Below, piece after piece: positions 30,257 through 39,472 of a DNA stretch of 48,862 bases. Each line of letters starts with the position of its first letter. Position 1 is the first letter of the stretch. The notes below the pieces were generated by a model that was given only the letters and a program-made list of their open reading frames with translations, did no database searches and was not told the origin of the DNA. Position numbers and translations under genes: made by a program. Source of the DNA: a virus. The stretch lies in the IMG/VR virus record IMGVR_UViG_3300021492_000030, positions 1 through 48,862 of that record; one strand, written 5' to 3'.

Positions 30257-30648
30257 AAGTCACAGAAAAATTAGAAGCCATAAAGAAAAAAGTATTCGGA
30301 AGAAAAAAACTTATACTTGAATCTACAAAGAACGACATTAAAGACAGAGCTTTGGTTCTTACTGAAGCAGACAGGAGCATCAGTGCACTTATCTCTTTCG
30401 GCGCTCTCAGCAGAATGCTCAACTACAGACAGGGTATAAGAGAGTACGCAAGGGTGATGAAAAAATCTGCTATCGGGGCGATAGCCGTCTGGGTCAAGAG
30501 ACACTTCGACTTCAGAGGCACTCAGTACTATCTCCCGGAAAAAACGTTTAAAGCTGAGCTTGAGAGGTTTTTCATCATAAAGAGCGAGACAGTTCTTATA
30601 TCTGACAAAAATAGAAAGTTCATAGTCTATGAGGTTAGAAAGAAATGA
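30253..30648 (+). CDS. short protein, possible methyltransferase fragment
   Basis: The 131-residue protein starts at ATG 30253 in an ATGA overlap. The middle (FGALSRMLNYRQGIREYARVMKKSAIGAIAVWVKR) resembles the region of class I methyltransferases after the catalytic motif, and the end looks like the last beta hairpin (FIVYEVRKK), but the cofactor loop is missing. It may be a truncated methyltransferase or an unrelated accessory protein. Confidence 0.45.
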   Translation: MKVTEKLEAIKKKVFGRKKLILESTKNDIKDRALVLTEADRSISALISFGALSRMLNYRQGIREYARVMKKSAIGAIAVWVKRHFDFRGTQYYLPEKTFKAELERFFIIKSETVLISDKNRKFIVYEVRKK

Positions 30649-31301
30649 AGGTGATAATTTGCGGGATGCATCGCTCGGGCACTTCAATGATTGCTGGCTT
30701 GCTCGAGCTCTGCGGTCTGTATCTCGGCAACAATTTGCTCTCTGGACTGAGTGACAACCCGAAGGGTCATTTTGAAGACAGAGAGTTTCTCTCACTGAAC
30801 AGGCAGCTGCTCAGAGCGGGCGGTTCAACATGGCATCAGAATCTTCCGTTCAAGCTCACCACAGTGCCAAAGCCATTACTCGCTAAAATGAAGCTTTTTG
30901 TATCAAAATGGCCTGCAGATAGAGTCGTTGGCTGGAAAGACCCGAGAGCATGTCTTACTCTACCGCTCTGGCGGCAGGTCATTGAGCCCGAACCGCTCAG
31001 AGTTGTCCTTATATTCAGACCGTATATTGAGATTGCAATGAGTTTGAAAAAACGCAACCGCTTTGCTTTAGAGAAAGGAATCTGGCTGTGTGACTATTAC
31101 TGCCGGACTGCTGAACAGAATGTCAAAGACATCCCTCATATAGTTACTTACTATCACAAATATTTCTCAGACTGGCAAAGTGAACTGGCAAGAGTTGCTG
31201 AATTCTTAGGGCTCTCGATTCCTGACAATAGAGCGGCGATTGAAAAGTTTATCGATGTTTCACTCTGGCATCATCGGGAGAGATTCAATGAATACAGCTA
31301 G
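30645..31301 (+). CDS. sulfotransferase-family protein
   Basis: The 218-residue protein has the PAPS loop GMHRSGTS (7-14), the GHFED segment, WKDPRACLTLPLW (about 97-109) and VVLIFRPYIEIAMSL (120-134) as the 3'-phosphate side. It belongs to a different sulfotransferase subgroup from the one encoded at 6192. In the glycan cassette it probably sulfates a sugar. Starts in an ATGA overlap. Confidence 0.8.
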   Translation: MKVIICGMHRSGTSMIAGLLELCGLYLGNNLLSGLSDNPKGHFEDREFLSLNRQLLRAGGSTWHQNLPFKLTTVPKPLLAKMKLFVSKWPADRVVGWKDPRACLTLPLWRQVIEPEPLRVVLIFRPYIEIAMSLKKRNRFALEKGIWLCDYYCRTAEQNVKDIPHIVTYYHKYFSDWQSELARVAEFLGLSIPDNRAAIEKFIDVSLWHHRERFNEYS

Positions 31302-31803
31302 AGCAAGACAAGCGTTCGCTGCTGTGCCGGACTTGCTGGACTATGAGACTCTGCTATATATCGGTGCAAGTATAGCAAGAAATGAGATGCTGTCTTATTT
31401 CTTAGAGAAAGAGTACAAAGTCACTATCCTTGAAGTCTGGACAGAGAACGTACTGTACTACAAACAAGACCCGAGATTCAGCATCATTCAGGCTGATGTC
31501 AGAAATGTGGGTAAGTTTCCGCTCGGTCAATTCGATGTAGTAATGTGGTGGCATGGGCCCGAGCATGTGGAGAGAGAAGCGCTGCCGAGAGTGCTCAATG
31601 AGCTGTTCAAACATACTAACAAAGTTCTCATGCTCGCTTGTCCGTGGGGCAGATATGAACAGGGCGCAGTAAGAGGCAATCCGTATGAAGAGCACAAAAG
31701 CCATCTTGATGAAGGATTCTTCAGAGAGCTGAGCTTCAACACTTCTACGCTCGGGAGAAAAAACGTCAGAGGCTCGAACCTATTGGCATGGAAAAGAAAA
31801 TGA
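31288..31803 (+). CDS. class I SAM-dependent methyltransferase
   Basis: The 171-residue protein (ATG 31288 behind GGGAGA) has the SAM loop LLYIGASIARN, the acidic end of strand 2 (VTILEVW), QADVRNVGKF and the catalytic-side strand DVVMWWHGPEHVER, followed by helix and strand with KVLMLACPWG. It may methylate a sugar or protein. It overlaps the sulfotransferase gene by 14 bases. Confidence 0.75.
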   Translation: MNTARARQAFAAVPDLLDYETLLYIGASIARNEMLSYFLEKEYKVTILEVWTENVLYYKQDPRFSIIQADVRNVGKFPLGQFDVVMWWHGPEHVEREALPRVLNELFKHTNKVLMLACPWGRYEQGAVRGNPYEEHKSHLDEGFFRELSFNTSTLGRKNVRGSNLLAWKRK

Positions 31804-32729
31804 AAAAAGTTGCATATTTACACCCGATGTTTTTGAACAGAAAAGTATCAGACAGGGTCAGAAACTTCTTCAAATCTCTGAAGCGCTCGCTTGATTTTGA
31901 CGTCATCTACTCTGTACATCTGACTGATGATGCTAAGTCAGCAGATATTGTCTTCATTTATGCCGGTGTTCACGGCAAAGAGCTTCTCTCAGAGTCTTTG
32001 AGCCTAAAATCAAAGAAAATAGTCTATCTTCTGACCGGTGCTCACAGCTTCAAAGAGCAGATGATGAAAGCTCTGACAGAGAAAGCAGACTTGCTGCTTG
32101 TGACATATTACTACCAGTTTAGCGTAAGGTTCCCGAGACTGAAAGAAAGCTTTGTGTTTTTTCCGCTGTACTTTGCACCTCACAGTAGATATGTGAACCT
32201 GAAAGTGCAAGAGAAGCCGGTTATGAAGTGTCTTATAACCGGGCACAGAAATCCGAAGCTATATCCGTTGAGAGACAGAGTAATAGCAACAGTATCAAAA
32301 CAGAAGAAGTATCAAAAGATGGTTGCGGTGATGAGACATCCGAGATGGCAACGCTCTGAGCCTCTGAGAGAATGGGAGCTGTCAGCCTGCATCAATGAGA
32401 GCTACGCTCAGACACTGAACAAGTATTTCTGCTCTGTTGCTACCGACTCAATCTATCACTATGGACTGGCAAAGTATTTTGAAATTCCGGCTGCTGGCTC
32501 TCTGCTTCTTGCGGTCAAAACAGATGACATCGATAGAGCCGGGCTTGTTGCTTGGGAGCATTATGTGCCGGTCTCTGATGCAACGATTCTGCATCAAATA
32601 GAAGCGGTGTTGGAGAATCCGTCAGCCTTTGATAGAATAAGAAGAGACGGCTGCCGACATGTGAGAGCGAATCACAGTGTCAGAAACAGAATCAGGCAGC
32701 TCAGGGCTTTGATTGAGGAGCGTCTGTGA
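31800..32729 (+). CDS. glycosyltransferase-like protein (GT-B/CgeB type)
   Basis: The 309-residue protein has an N-terminal Rossmann-like half (VAYLHPMF, DIVFIYAGVHG, KIVYLLTGAHS) and a C-terminal half with KCLITGHRNPKLYPLRDRV, YHYGLAKYFEIPAAGSLLLA and a helical tail. The order resembles CgeB-like glycosyltransferases. ATG 31800 overlaps the upstream stop; its own stop overlaps the head-closure gene, tying the cassette to the morphogenesis operon. Confidence 0.65.
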   Translation: MKKVAYLHPMFLNRKVSDRVRNFFKSLKRSLDFDVIYSVHLTDDAKSADIVFIYAGVHGKELLSESLSLKSKKIVYLLTGAHSFKEQMMKALTEKADLLLVTYYYQFSVRFPRLKESFVFFPLYFAPHSRYVNLKVQEKPVMKCLITGHRNPKLYPLRDRVIATVSKQKKYQKMVAVMRHPRWQRSEPLREWELSACINESYAQTLNKYFCSVATDSIYHYGLAKYFEIPAAGSLLLAVKTDDIDRAGLVAWEHYVPVSDATILHQIEAVLENPSAFDRIRRDGCRHVRANHSVRNRIRQLRALIEERL

Positions 32730-33031
32730 TGTCTTATTCAGGATTGCTCATCAACACTTGTGACATTATACAGCGGACATTCGACAAGTGGAACGAGCCC
32801 TCCGAGACTGTCCAGAGCGATATCAGGTGCAGGTATATAAGACATCACAAGCTGATACGGAACATTGAAGGAGAAGAAATCCTGAGCTCTGGTAAGTTCT
32901 TTTTCGAAAGCTCAGTGAATATCGGTCATGAAGACATTATCAGATTCAACGGCGTCAAGTACTCAGTCGTCGAAATAAGAAGAGTGCAGAACTCTTCAGC
33001 GCTGCATCATATTGAGGTATATGTGAAATGA
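32729..33031 (+). CDS. head-tail adaptor / head closure protein
   Basis: The 100-residue protein matches small phage head-tail adaptors: LLINTCDIIQRTFD at the start, RCRYIRHHKLIRNIEGEEILSSGKFFF in the middle and FNGVKYSVVEIRR with HHIEVYVK at the end. It closes the head after packaging. ATG 32729 is preferred over GTG 32726. GAGGAGCG lies upstream. Confidence 0.75.
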   Translation: MSYSGLLINTCDIIQRTFDKWNEPSETVQSDIRCRYIRHHKLIRNIEGEEILSSGKFFFESSVNIGHEDIIRFNGVKYSVVEIRRVQNSSALHHIEVYVK

Positions 33032-33423
33032 AACGGAAAACCGGTTTCTATATGGACTTTTCAGAGTTCGATAAGGGCTTTGAAAAGTATCTGAAGAAGC
33101 ATCCAATAGAGTCAGCAAAAGCACTTGAAGCAGTTGCTGCGTTCGTTCTTGCTGATGCTGTGAAAGAACAGCCGACTGTGCCGAAAAAGACGGGCACGCT
33201 CAGAAGAAGCCAGGCCATTGCGAATGCCAGGATAGAGAAAAAGGGCATCAGCATTGTCTTCGGCTTCAACACTGAGTACGCTGCCCGGCTGCACGAAGCG
33301 CCGTCGAGCTGGAACTGGTCAGAACCGGGCTCAGGGCCGAAATACCTGCAGTCAAAGCTTGAGAGAAACATGAGAAAGTATATGAAAGCTGTTGCTGATA
33401 AGATAAAAGAGGCAATGCAATGA
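33028..33423 (+). CDS. HK97 gp10-like neck/tail protein
   Basis: The 131-residue protein shows the gp10 pattern: a helix with AKALEAVAAFVLADAVKEQP, the strand-turn VPKKTGTLRRSQAI, and FGFNTEYAARLHEAPSSW, then a basic helical end. This family builds the head-tail joining region. It is coupled to the adaptor gene by a four-base overlap. Confidence 0.8.
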   Translation: MKRKTGFYMDFSEFDKGFEKYLKKHPIESAKALEAVAAFVLADAVKEQPTVPKKTGTLRRSQAIANARIEKKGISIVFGFNTEYAARLHEAPSSWNWSEPGSGPKYLQSKLERNMRKYMKAVADKIKEAMQ

Positions 33424-33863
33424 ACACAGTACTGAAATCAATTGCGACATTCATTGAAAGCCTTAGCGGCTGTGACCTGACTATAGGTGAGAACCTGTTT
33501 GCAGGCTCACTACCGGTAAAGACTGCCTCGGGTGCTGAGCCTCCGGCGAGATGTGTGGTGATTCTTGAGACTTCTCCCGGTGCTGTGGTTCCGGACTTGC
33601 CCGACTGGGAAGAGAAATCTATACAGGTCTGGAACAGAGCAGAAAGCTATTTTCAAGCCAGAGACGATGCTTATTGTATATATGAATCTCTGCACGGCAC
33701 AGCCGGGTGGACGTTGCCAGCAGTTGACGGAGGGTCTCCCTACTGTGCTATGGTTATAAATGCAGTCGGCTTGCCGGCTGTGATAGAAAATCCTAATGAG
33801 AAAGGACTCTATGTCTTTTCAACGAACTACATCTGGAGCGTGTCGGCGGAGTTTCCGCCGTAA
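33420..33863 (+). CDS. tail terminator / minor capsid-type protein
   Basis: The 147-residue protein has a helical start (VLKSIATFIESL), then ARCVVILETSPG, VWNRAESYFQARDDAYCIYESL and YVFSTNYIWSVS, the order found in siphovirus tail terminators. It is expected to cap the tail tube at the neck. Position directly before the tube protein supports this. Confidence 0.65.
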   Translation: MNTVLKSIATFIESLSGCDLTIGENLFAGSLPVKTASGAEPPARCVVILETSPGAVVPDLPDWEEKSIQVWNRAESYFQARDDAYCIYESLHGTAGWTLPAVDGGSPYCAMVINAVGLPAVIENPNEKGLYVFSTNYIWSVSAEFPP

Positions 33864-33891
33864 AGCTTCAGAAATTTTATAGGAGGTAAAA

Positions 33892-34416
33892 ATGCCACAG
33901 TTACCATTCAAGGACAAAGGGCCAGTCAGATTGACTTGGGATTACGGCGACTCGAATCTCATCATCAATCCAGTACTCGGCACAGTTTCACTTACCACTA
34001 CTGACAGCGTTTCTGACATCCAGGAAGAAGGCTACGGTGAGACACCTGTTGATGCTGTATTCACAGGTACAGTTGTAGAGCTCAATGTGCCGATGACCAG
34101 AAGCACATTGAATCAATTGACTTCGTTGCTGCCCGGTGTTGAAAGCGGAGGTGCAGACATTGCTATCATCTCAGTGAAAAGCGGCTGTGATATGTACTCC
34201 GATGCAAAACAGATACTCATTCAACCGCTCTGTGACAACGTTCCTGACCCGGACTCAAAGACATGGATTCTGCTCTACAAGTGCTTCCCATATAGAGCTT
34301 TTGAGCTGGCTTTCGACAGAGAGAGTCAAAGAGTGCTCAATGTTGTGTTCAAAGTATTCCCGAATCAAGAATCTGGTTATGAAGGCAGACTCTATCAGAT
34401 TGGAGTGTCAACCTGA
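33892..34416 (+). CDS. major tail tube protein
   Basis: The 174-residue beta-rich protein (INPVLGTVSLTTTDSVSDI, FTGTVVELNVPMT, KTWILLYKCFP, VFKVFPNQ) lies behind ATAGGAGG, the strongest site in the tail region, and precedes the tail chaperone gene. Position and composition fit the tube subunit. The stop overlaps the next start. Confidence 0.75.
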   Translation: MPQLPFKDKGPVRLTWDYGDSNLIINPVLGTVSLTTTDSVSDIQEEGYGETPVDAVFTGTVVELNVPMTRSTLNQLTSLLPGVESGGADIAIISVKSGCDMYSDAKQILIQPLCDNVPDPDSKTWILLYKCFPYRAFELAFDRESQRVLNVVFKVFPNQESGYEGRLYQIGVST

Positions 34417-34736
34417 TGAGCTTAAAACTAAGCACGACAAAGAGCCTTTACAAGCCGATAACAATCGAGATTGACGGCACTGAGCTCAAAGCACGACCGA
34501 TGACAAGGGATGTGCTGCGGAAGATGTCAGTGCTGGAGAAGAGAATCCGCACGGGTGATGTTGAAGCTGCGTATGAACAGGTAGAACTCATTTTCGGAAA
34601 GCACAAAGTCATAGACAAGCTGGAGCTGCGTCAGGTCAATGAGATTATCGAATACGTGACAACCTGCATATTCAAGCCGGAGAGAGAGTTACAGACTGAA
34701 GAAAAAAACTTGAAAAGGCCTGGAGACAAAACCTAG
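34416..34736 (+). CDS. tail assembly chaperone, short (gpG-like) form
   Basis: The 106-residue product is the unshifted form. It has a small beta start (KPITIEIDGTELKARPMT) and helices (VLRKMSVLEKRI, YEQVELIFG, VNEIIEYVTTCIF). It likely coats or guides the tape measure protein during tail building. Near its end lies the slippery site that yields the longer form. Confidence 0.8.
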   Translation: MSLKLSTTKSLYKPITIEIDGTELKARPMTRDVLRKMSVLEKRIRTGDVEAAYEQVELIFGKHKVIDKLELRQVNEIIEYVTTCIFKPERELQTEEKNLKRPGDKT

Positions 34737-34963
34737 CAATAATCGCTGGTGAGTTTCCGGGCCTGTTCACTCTTGAAGAGCTTGTCAATCTCGATGTCAG
34801 AGACTTGAACTTCTGGCTGAAAGAGGCTCGAAAGAGACATCTTAGATGGCGATACTGGCTCAATTATGCCTGCCGTCTTGCTATGGCTACGGGAACCGAA
34901 TACTCGGATGAGATGACTCGATTAAGCTTTCAGATGCGCATGATTGAATCAGAGGAGGAGTAA
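34416..34963 (+). CDS. tail assembly chaperone, -1 frameshift (gpGT-like) fusion
   Basis: A -1 shift after AAC at 34707-34709 extends the first 98 residues with 84 more, read from 34709 to the TAA at 34961. The extension contains AIIAGEFPGLFTLEELVNLDV, a LNFWLKEARKRHLRWRYWL helix and an acidic end, a believable globular domain. It lacks its own start codon and ribosome-binding site. As in lambda gpGT, the fusion should bridge the tape measure and tube proteins. Confidence 0.85.
34703..34764 (+). promoter_or_regulatory. programmed -1 frameshift signal
   Basis: The slippery heptamer A AAA AAC (34703-34709) is in the correct phase (GAA AAA AAC). After a 6-base spacer an 8-pair stem follows (AGGCCTGG at 34716-34723 with CCGGGCCT at 34757-34764, one U-G pair), with a 33-base loop that could form a pseudoknot. 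Confidence 0.88.
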
Positions 34964-37900
34964 GTGAACGGATTCGGTGGTTTTCTTGCCGGCGCCATAG
35001 TCGGCAAGATGATTCTTGACCGGACTCAGTGGGCTCAGTCTGTTTCAAAAGTCAAGCAGGATGAGAAAAGCCTTGCTGGTACTGCATCACGTTTGAGTCA
35101 GAAGTTTGCTGGAGTCGGCAAAGCGTTGACTTTGGCCGGTGGTGCTATCGTCGGCACTCTCGGCATGATGGTCAAAAGCTATATCAAAGCCGGTGATGAA
35201 GTGCACAAGATGGCGCTGCGCACCGGGTTTGCCACAGAGACACTGTCAGAGCTGAGATATGCAGCTCAGATAAGTGGCACCAATTTAGATTCGCTTGAGA
35301 GAGCAGTCAAGCGAATGCAGAAGACAATAGTCGATGCATCTGAAGGCATGACAACATATCAGAGAGCTTTTGAGAGAATCGGTGTCAACTATGAAGAGCT
35401 GTTGAAACTTCATCCAGAGCAGCAGTTTGAAGTTCTAGCGAAAGCTATTGCTGCTGTAGAAGACCCGACAATCAGAGCAGCTACGGCTCAGGACATATTC
35501 GGTCGAGCTGGCACACAGTTGCTGCCATTATTTGCCCAGGGCGTTGAGGGCATGGAAGCGCTTCGTCAAAAAGCACATGAGCTCGGCATGGTGTTCGACC
35601 AGGAAGCAGCTGACAAAGCTGCCCGTCTTGCTGATGCTCAAGCAACTCTCAAGGGTGCAATACAGGGACTGACAATCGCCATTGCTGAGAATATTGTGCC
35701 AGTGCTGAGCAGATTCGTTGAAGGTCTCTCCGGCGTAATATCAAAAATATCTGGTTGGATGAAAGCTAATCCGGTTCTTGCTTCTACGATTACAAAGGTT
35801 GCCTCAGTGCTTGGTGGTTTAATGGCAGTATTTGGGCCGATGCTGCTGCTTCTTCCCAAGCTAGCTGCTGGCTTCACGCTTATGAAAACCGCTATGCTTG
35901 CTGCGACTGGCCCGGTTGGCATTGCTGTTGCAGCTATAACCGGGCTTATCACTGTCGGGACACTTGTTTACAAAAATTGGGATAAAATCAGCAAATTTCT
36001 GGTTAACATCTGGCATGGCATTGGAGACAAGGCAGTTGAAATCTTTGGGAAGATTAAAGAATTTATTATTAACTCCCTGTACTGGCTGGTAGAGAAGATT
36101 TCCAAAGTTCCTCTTGCTGGCAAATTTGTTAAACCGTGGAAAGAGGCGCTTGCAGAGGCTCGCAGAGAGATGGCAAGCACTGAGACTGTTGTATCAGAAA
36201 AGAGCTTAGAAATGGCTCGGGCATTCATCGATAGCGTCAAGCGAACTGATGCCTATAGAAAGGCTTCTGATTTTCTCGGGAAAAAGCTAAAATGGCTTGC
36301 GAGTAGCATCAGTAAAGTTACAGAAGAGGAAAACAAGCTTGGTAAAGCTGTAAAAGTTACAACTAAAGAAATAAAAACCCAAATAGAAGCGGCCTCTGGT
36401 GTAGTAGTAAAAATCGGTTGGTGGGGAGCTGAGCTTATCGATATCGGTAAAATCGTAGAGAATGTTCAGGATAAATTTGAAAGATGGTCTAACGCAGTTG
36501 TCCCAGCTGCTAGAGATATGAGCGAAGTGTTAGACGATGTAGCCGATTCATTTGAAACAGTTCGATTTGAAGGTGAAAAAACAGAAACAGTATCAGAAGA
36601 TTTAGCCAAAGCTTTTTCTAACCTCGGCTCTGTTCTTCAAGTATTAGCCGATGAGATTGGAGGCAACTTAGGTAATCTCATTTCCTCAATTGGGTTAGCT
36701 TTCGGTCAGTTAAAAGAAAGCGCAGAAAAGTCAGCAAAGGGCATTTTAGAAGCAATTGGCCCCGGATTAATGGGTAAAATTGGAGGCTCAATCGGTCAGA
36801 TGGTCTCCGGTGCTAAAAAGAGCTTTGCCTCGCTTGGCTCTGCTATAGGCAGTGCTGTCGCCATGATTCCGGGTATAGGGACAGCAGCCGGAGCGGTTAT
36901 TACCGCTATCGGTGGATTCATCGGTGGTCTATTTAAGAAAGCCAAAACCGAGGCAGAACGTCTTGCTGAAGAAATGGAGATGATGGAGGAAGATATCACT
37001 AAAGCGATGTCCAAGTTTGGTGAAATATCAGAATCCACGGCTAAAAAAATAGCCGAAGCAGATAGAGAGATGTCCGGGTTTGCTGCTGTCTCCAAATACT
37101 TTGGGGACGTAATAAGAGATGTCGGTGTCACTCAAGAGAATGTGAATGACCTCTGGAAGCGAGCTTCACAGATAGTGGGTCATTGGAAGAAAGGCTACCT
37201 ATCAGCCTCGGATGCAACTAAAGCCTTAAATGATAGCTTTAGAGAGCTTTTAAGAGGCACTCAAGAACTAGGAGAAGAAGGCTCAGCTGCTATGGTCAAT
37301 TTCATTCTCAAAGTCCGCAAATCAGGTCTCGAAGTCAAGGCGGTTTCTGATTATGTAGTAGAACAGCTAGACAGAATACCTTCTGCACTTTCAACTCTTA
37401 TTGACTCTTATGATAAAGTTGACATGTCAGTACAAGAGATGGGAGACATTGCGGTACAGACTTTCGGTGCGATGCTGGCGTCTGGGGTAAGCTGGACGGA
37501 TGCTGTTTCTAAAATGTCTGAACCGCTTGCAGCGCTCAGGGATAAATATCAAGAGCTTGGCATGTCAAGCGATGGAGCTCTTAAAAAGCTTTTCAATATA
37601 GTCGGGGTTACAGAAAAAAATAAAGAGCTGTTTAAATCAATAGAAGCAAACAAAGAAATTTTAGAAGCACTTGGCAATTCTGGCTGGCTCACTGCAGATG
37701 CTATGAAGAGCTTGACCAAAAATGCAACAAGCTATTATGAGCAACTTAAAGCAGCCGGCTTGAGTAGTAATGATGCTCTCCGGGCAATGGGGCCGACGTT
37801 ACAGAAAATTCAAGACTATGCTGATGCTTATGGTTTGCAAATCGATGACAATACACAGAAATTAATAGACCAAGCTAAAGAAATTGGAGTCGTTAAGGAA

Positions 37901-38443
37901 ACTCAAAAGAGCGCCATTGAAGAACAGAAAACGATGTTTAAAGAGCTCGGAGACAGAATAGAAAAGATTATGGACGACCTCGGAGAAAGGATAGAGAAAA
38001 CATTTCGGACTGCTTTTGGAGATGCCTTTAAAGATGCAAAGAGTAAAGCAGAAGATACAGCCTCAGCAATAGATAAAGAGTTCAGAAACATTAGGCCGAC
38101 GGTAAGGCTTAACTTTGACTATGAGGCTCCAAGTTTTGGCAGCGGTATTAGAGGTGGCAGAACAGAAAGAGTTGGACATTTTCAACAAGAAGGGATAGCT
38201 TGGAGACCGCAGCTTGCCTGGGTTGGTGAGCGGAGACCAGAGGCTATTGTTGATATAGCCAAGTTTAATGCCGGAGTCAGCAGATTGCAAAATATACTTG
38301 TGCCTAGAAAACCTTCAATGGTTATAAACTCAGTTGTTAATATATATCCTCAGCGCTTAGACGATAGGACTATCGATGAAGCAGCTCAAAAGATATTTGC
38401 TGCCGTCGATAGGCAGGTTCGTCGAAGGGGGTATGGGTTATAA
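34964..38443 (+). CDS. tape measure protein
   Basis: The 1159-residue protein is the longest in the genome, mostly helical, with hydrophobic stretches at about 52-70 and 280-340, and Gly/Ala-rich hydrophobic segments near 620-650. The N-terminus (MNGFGGFLAGAIVG) and the ALTLAGGAIVG helix are typical. It uses a GTG start behind GAGGAGGAG, one base after the frameshift product stop. It sets tail length; by the usual 0.15 nm per residue the tail would be about 170 nm. The C-terminal part has a beta-rich end (VINSVVNIYPQRLD). Confidence 0.9.
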   Translation: MNGFGGFLAGAIVGKMILDRTQWAQSVSKVKQDEKSLAGTASRLSQKFAGVGKALTLAGGAIVGTLGMMVKSYIKAGDEVHKMALRTGFATETLSELRYAAQISGTNLDSLERAVKRMQKTIVDASEGMTTYQRAFERIGVNYEELLKLHPEQQFEVLAKAIAAVEDPTIRAATAQDIFGRAGTQLLPLFAQGVEGMEALRQKAHELGMVFDQEAADKAARLADAQATLKGAIQGLTIAIAENIVPVLSRFVEGLSGVISKISGWMKANPVLASTITKVASVLGGLMAVFGPMLLLLPKLAAGFTLMKTAMLAATGPVGIAVAAITGLITVGTLVYKNWDKISKFLVNIWHGIGDKAVEIFGKIKEFIINSLYWLVEKISKVPLAGKFVKPWKEALAEARREMASTETVVSEKSLEMARAFIDSVKRTDAYRKASDFLGKKLKWLASSISKVTEEENKLGKAVKVTTKEIKTQIEAASGVVVKIGWWGAELIDIGKIVENVQDKFERWSNAVVPAARDMSEVLDDVADSFETVRFEGEKTETVSEDLAKAFSNLGSVLQVLADEIGGNLGNLISSIGLAFGQLKESAEKSAKGILEAIGPGLMGKIGGSIGQMVSGAKKSFASLGSAIGSAVAMIPGIGTAAGAVITAIGGFIGGLFKKAKTEAERLAEEMEMMEEDITKAMSKFGEISESTAKKIAEADREMSGFAAVSKYFGDVIRDVGVTQENVNDLWKRASQIVGHWKKGYLSASDATKALNDSFRELLRGTQELGEEGSAAMVNFILKVRKSGLEVKAVSDYVVEQLDRIPSALSTLIDSYDKVDMSVQEMGDIAVQTFGAMLASGVSWTDAVSKMSEPLAALRDKYQELGMSSDGALKKLFNIVGVTEKNKELFKSIEANKEILEALGNSGWLTADAMKSLTKNATSYYEQLKAAGLSSNDALRAMGPTLQKIQDYADAYGLQIDDNTQKLIDQAKEIGVVKETQKSAIEEQKTMFKELGDRIEKIMDDLGERIEKTFRTAFGDAFKDAKSKAEDTASAIDKEFRNIRPTVRLNFDYEAPSFGSGIRGGRTERVGHFQQEGIAWRPQLAWVGERRPEAIVDIAKFNAGVSRLQNILVPRKPSMVINSVVNIYPQRLDDRTIDEAAQKIFAAVDRQVRRRGYGL

Positions 38444-38826
38444 TGGCCGATATAAAACTTGGTCCTGAAGGAAGCGAAATAACGCTCCCTGTTATGAAGT
38501 GGTTCGGAGGCAGTGAGCTTAAACTAGATGTTAGCGTGCATAAAGAGATATCAGAAGTAAAGATGTCAGACGGGTCATCAAGGTGGGGGTTTTACTCAGG
38601 CTCAGAGAAACGGACGTTTGTCTGGGAGCACGGCTACTTGACCAAAGCTCAACTTGACCAGATTAAGACCCTGTACGGATATAATCAGATTCTAAGGTAT
38701 CAAAACAATAATGAGGACGATACGTGGTACGATGTAATAATAACTTCTTTTGAGTACGGGCCTGTGGGAGCAGGCATTTTGAATCTTAACCGCTACTGGT
38801 GTAGAATAGTGTTAAGGGAAGCGTAA
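38443..38826 (+). CDS. minor tail protein (distal tail region)
   Basis: The 127-residue beta-rich protein (ITLPVMKWFGGSELKLDVSVHK, SRWGFYSGSEKRTFVWEHGYLT, YDVIITSFEYGPVGAG) directly follows the tape measure gene with a one-base overlap. Position and fold pattern suggest a distal tail or tail tip protein. The exact family is not certain. Confidence 0.65.
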   Translation: MADIKLGPEGSEITLPVMKWFGGSELKLDVSVHKEISEVKMSDGSSRWGFYSGSEKRTFVWEHGYLTKAQLDQIKTLYGYNQILRYQNNNEDDTWYDVIITSFEYGPVGAGILNLNRYWCRIVLREA

Positions 38827-38844
38827 AAAGAGGGAGAAATAAAG

Positions 38845-39471
38845 ATGGCCTGGAAATATAATCCATTTAGCGGAATAATAGACTTTTATGACTCAACCGC
38901 TCATATCGGAAGTGAAGAAGACTATGCAAGCTTCGACTTAGATGGTCAACTGCTTCTTCATGGTGCAGCAAGAATCAGGCGTCATCTTATCGCTGACCCT
39001 AAACGGTTCAAGATACCGGCGACTAACTACCCGGGTGAGAGTTATGAAGGGCTGTTCTACACACTGGATTTTGACAAAAGCACTGAAGAGTCAGCATATT
39101 TAGTCGAGCATATACCTTATAGATGGGACCCATCAACAGATATGGAGGTCATGGTCTCATGGTTTCATGACAGTGTTGATTCTGGGGCTGTAGTCTGGGG
39201 ATTAGAGTACAAAGCAGTAAGCTCCGGAGACTCAATTGCAGGCTCAGGCACTGTGATAACTCAAGCGAGCGGTGGCAACCATGCACCCGGTGTAGAAATA
39301 AGAACTGTGTTTACGGAAAAAATCCTTCACAGCAATATTGCACCCGACGATGACATCGCAATACGGTTCTTCAGGAAGTCAGGCGACGGTGCTGATACAT
39401 TGAATGAAGATGCCAGAGTGATTAACGTTCATATCGTCTATATAGAAAATACATTAGGGAGAGCGATTTAA
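38845..39471 (+). CDS. tail-associated beta-rich virion protein
   Basis: The 208-residue protein starts with AWKYNPFSGIIDFYDS, a common opening of short phage tail proteins, and then has a jelly-roll-like set of strands (YEGLFYTLDFD, MEVMVSWFHDSVDSGAVVWGLEYKAV trimmed by loops, DDIAIRFFRKSG). AGGGAGAAATA precedes the ATG. It may be a tail tip or fibre support protein. Confidence 0.6.
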   Translation: MAWKYNPFSGIIDFYDSTAHIGSEEDYASFDLDGQLLLHGAARIRRHLIADPKRFKIPATNYPGESYEGLFYTLDFDKSTEESAYLVEHIPYRWDPSTDMEVMVSWFHDSVDSGAVVWGLEYKAVSSGDSIAGSGTVITQASGGNHAPGVEIRTVFTEKILHSNIAPDDDIAIRFFRKSGDGADTLNEDARVINVHIVYIENTLGRAI

Positions 39472-39472
39472 A

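Noticed and set aside
30271-30795. A 174-codon minus-strand frame across the glycan cassette
   Set aside because: It lies opposite two coupled genes, including the sulfotransferase loop, and its composition is typical of a shadow frame.
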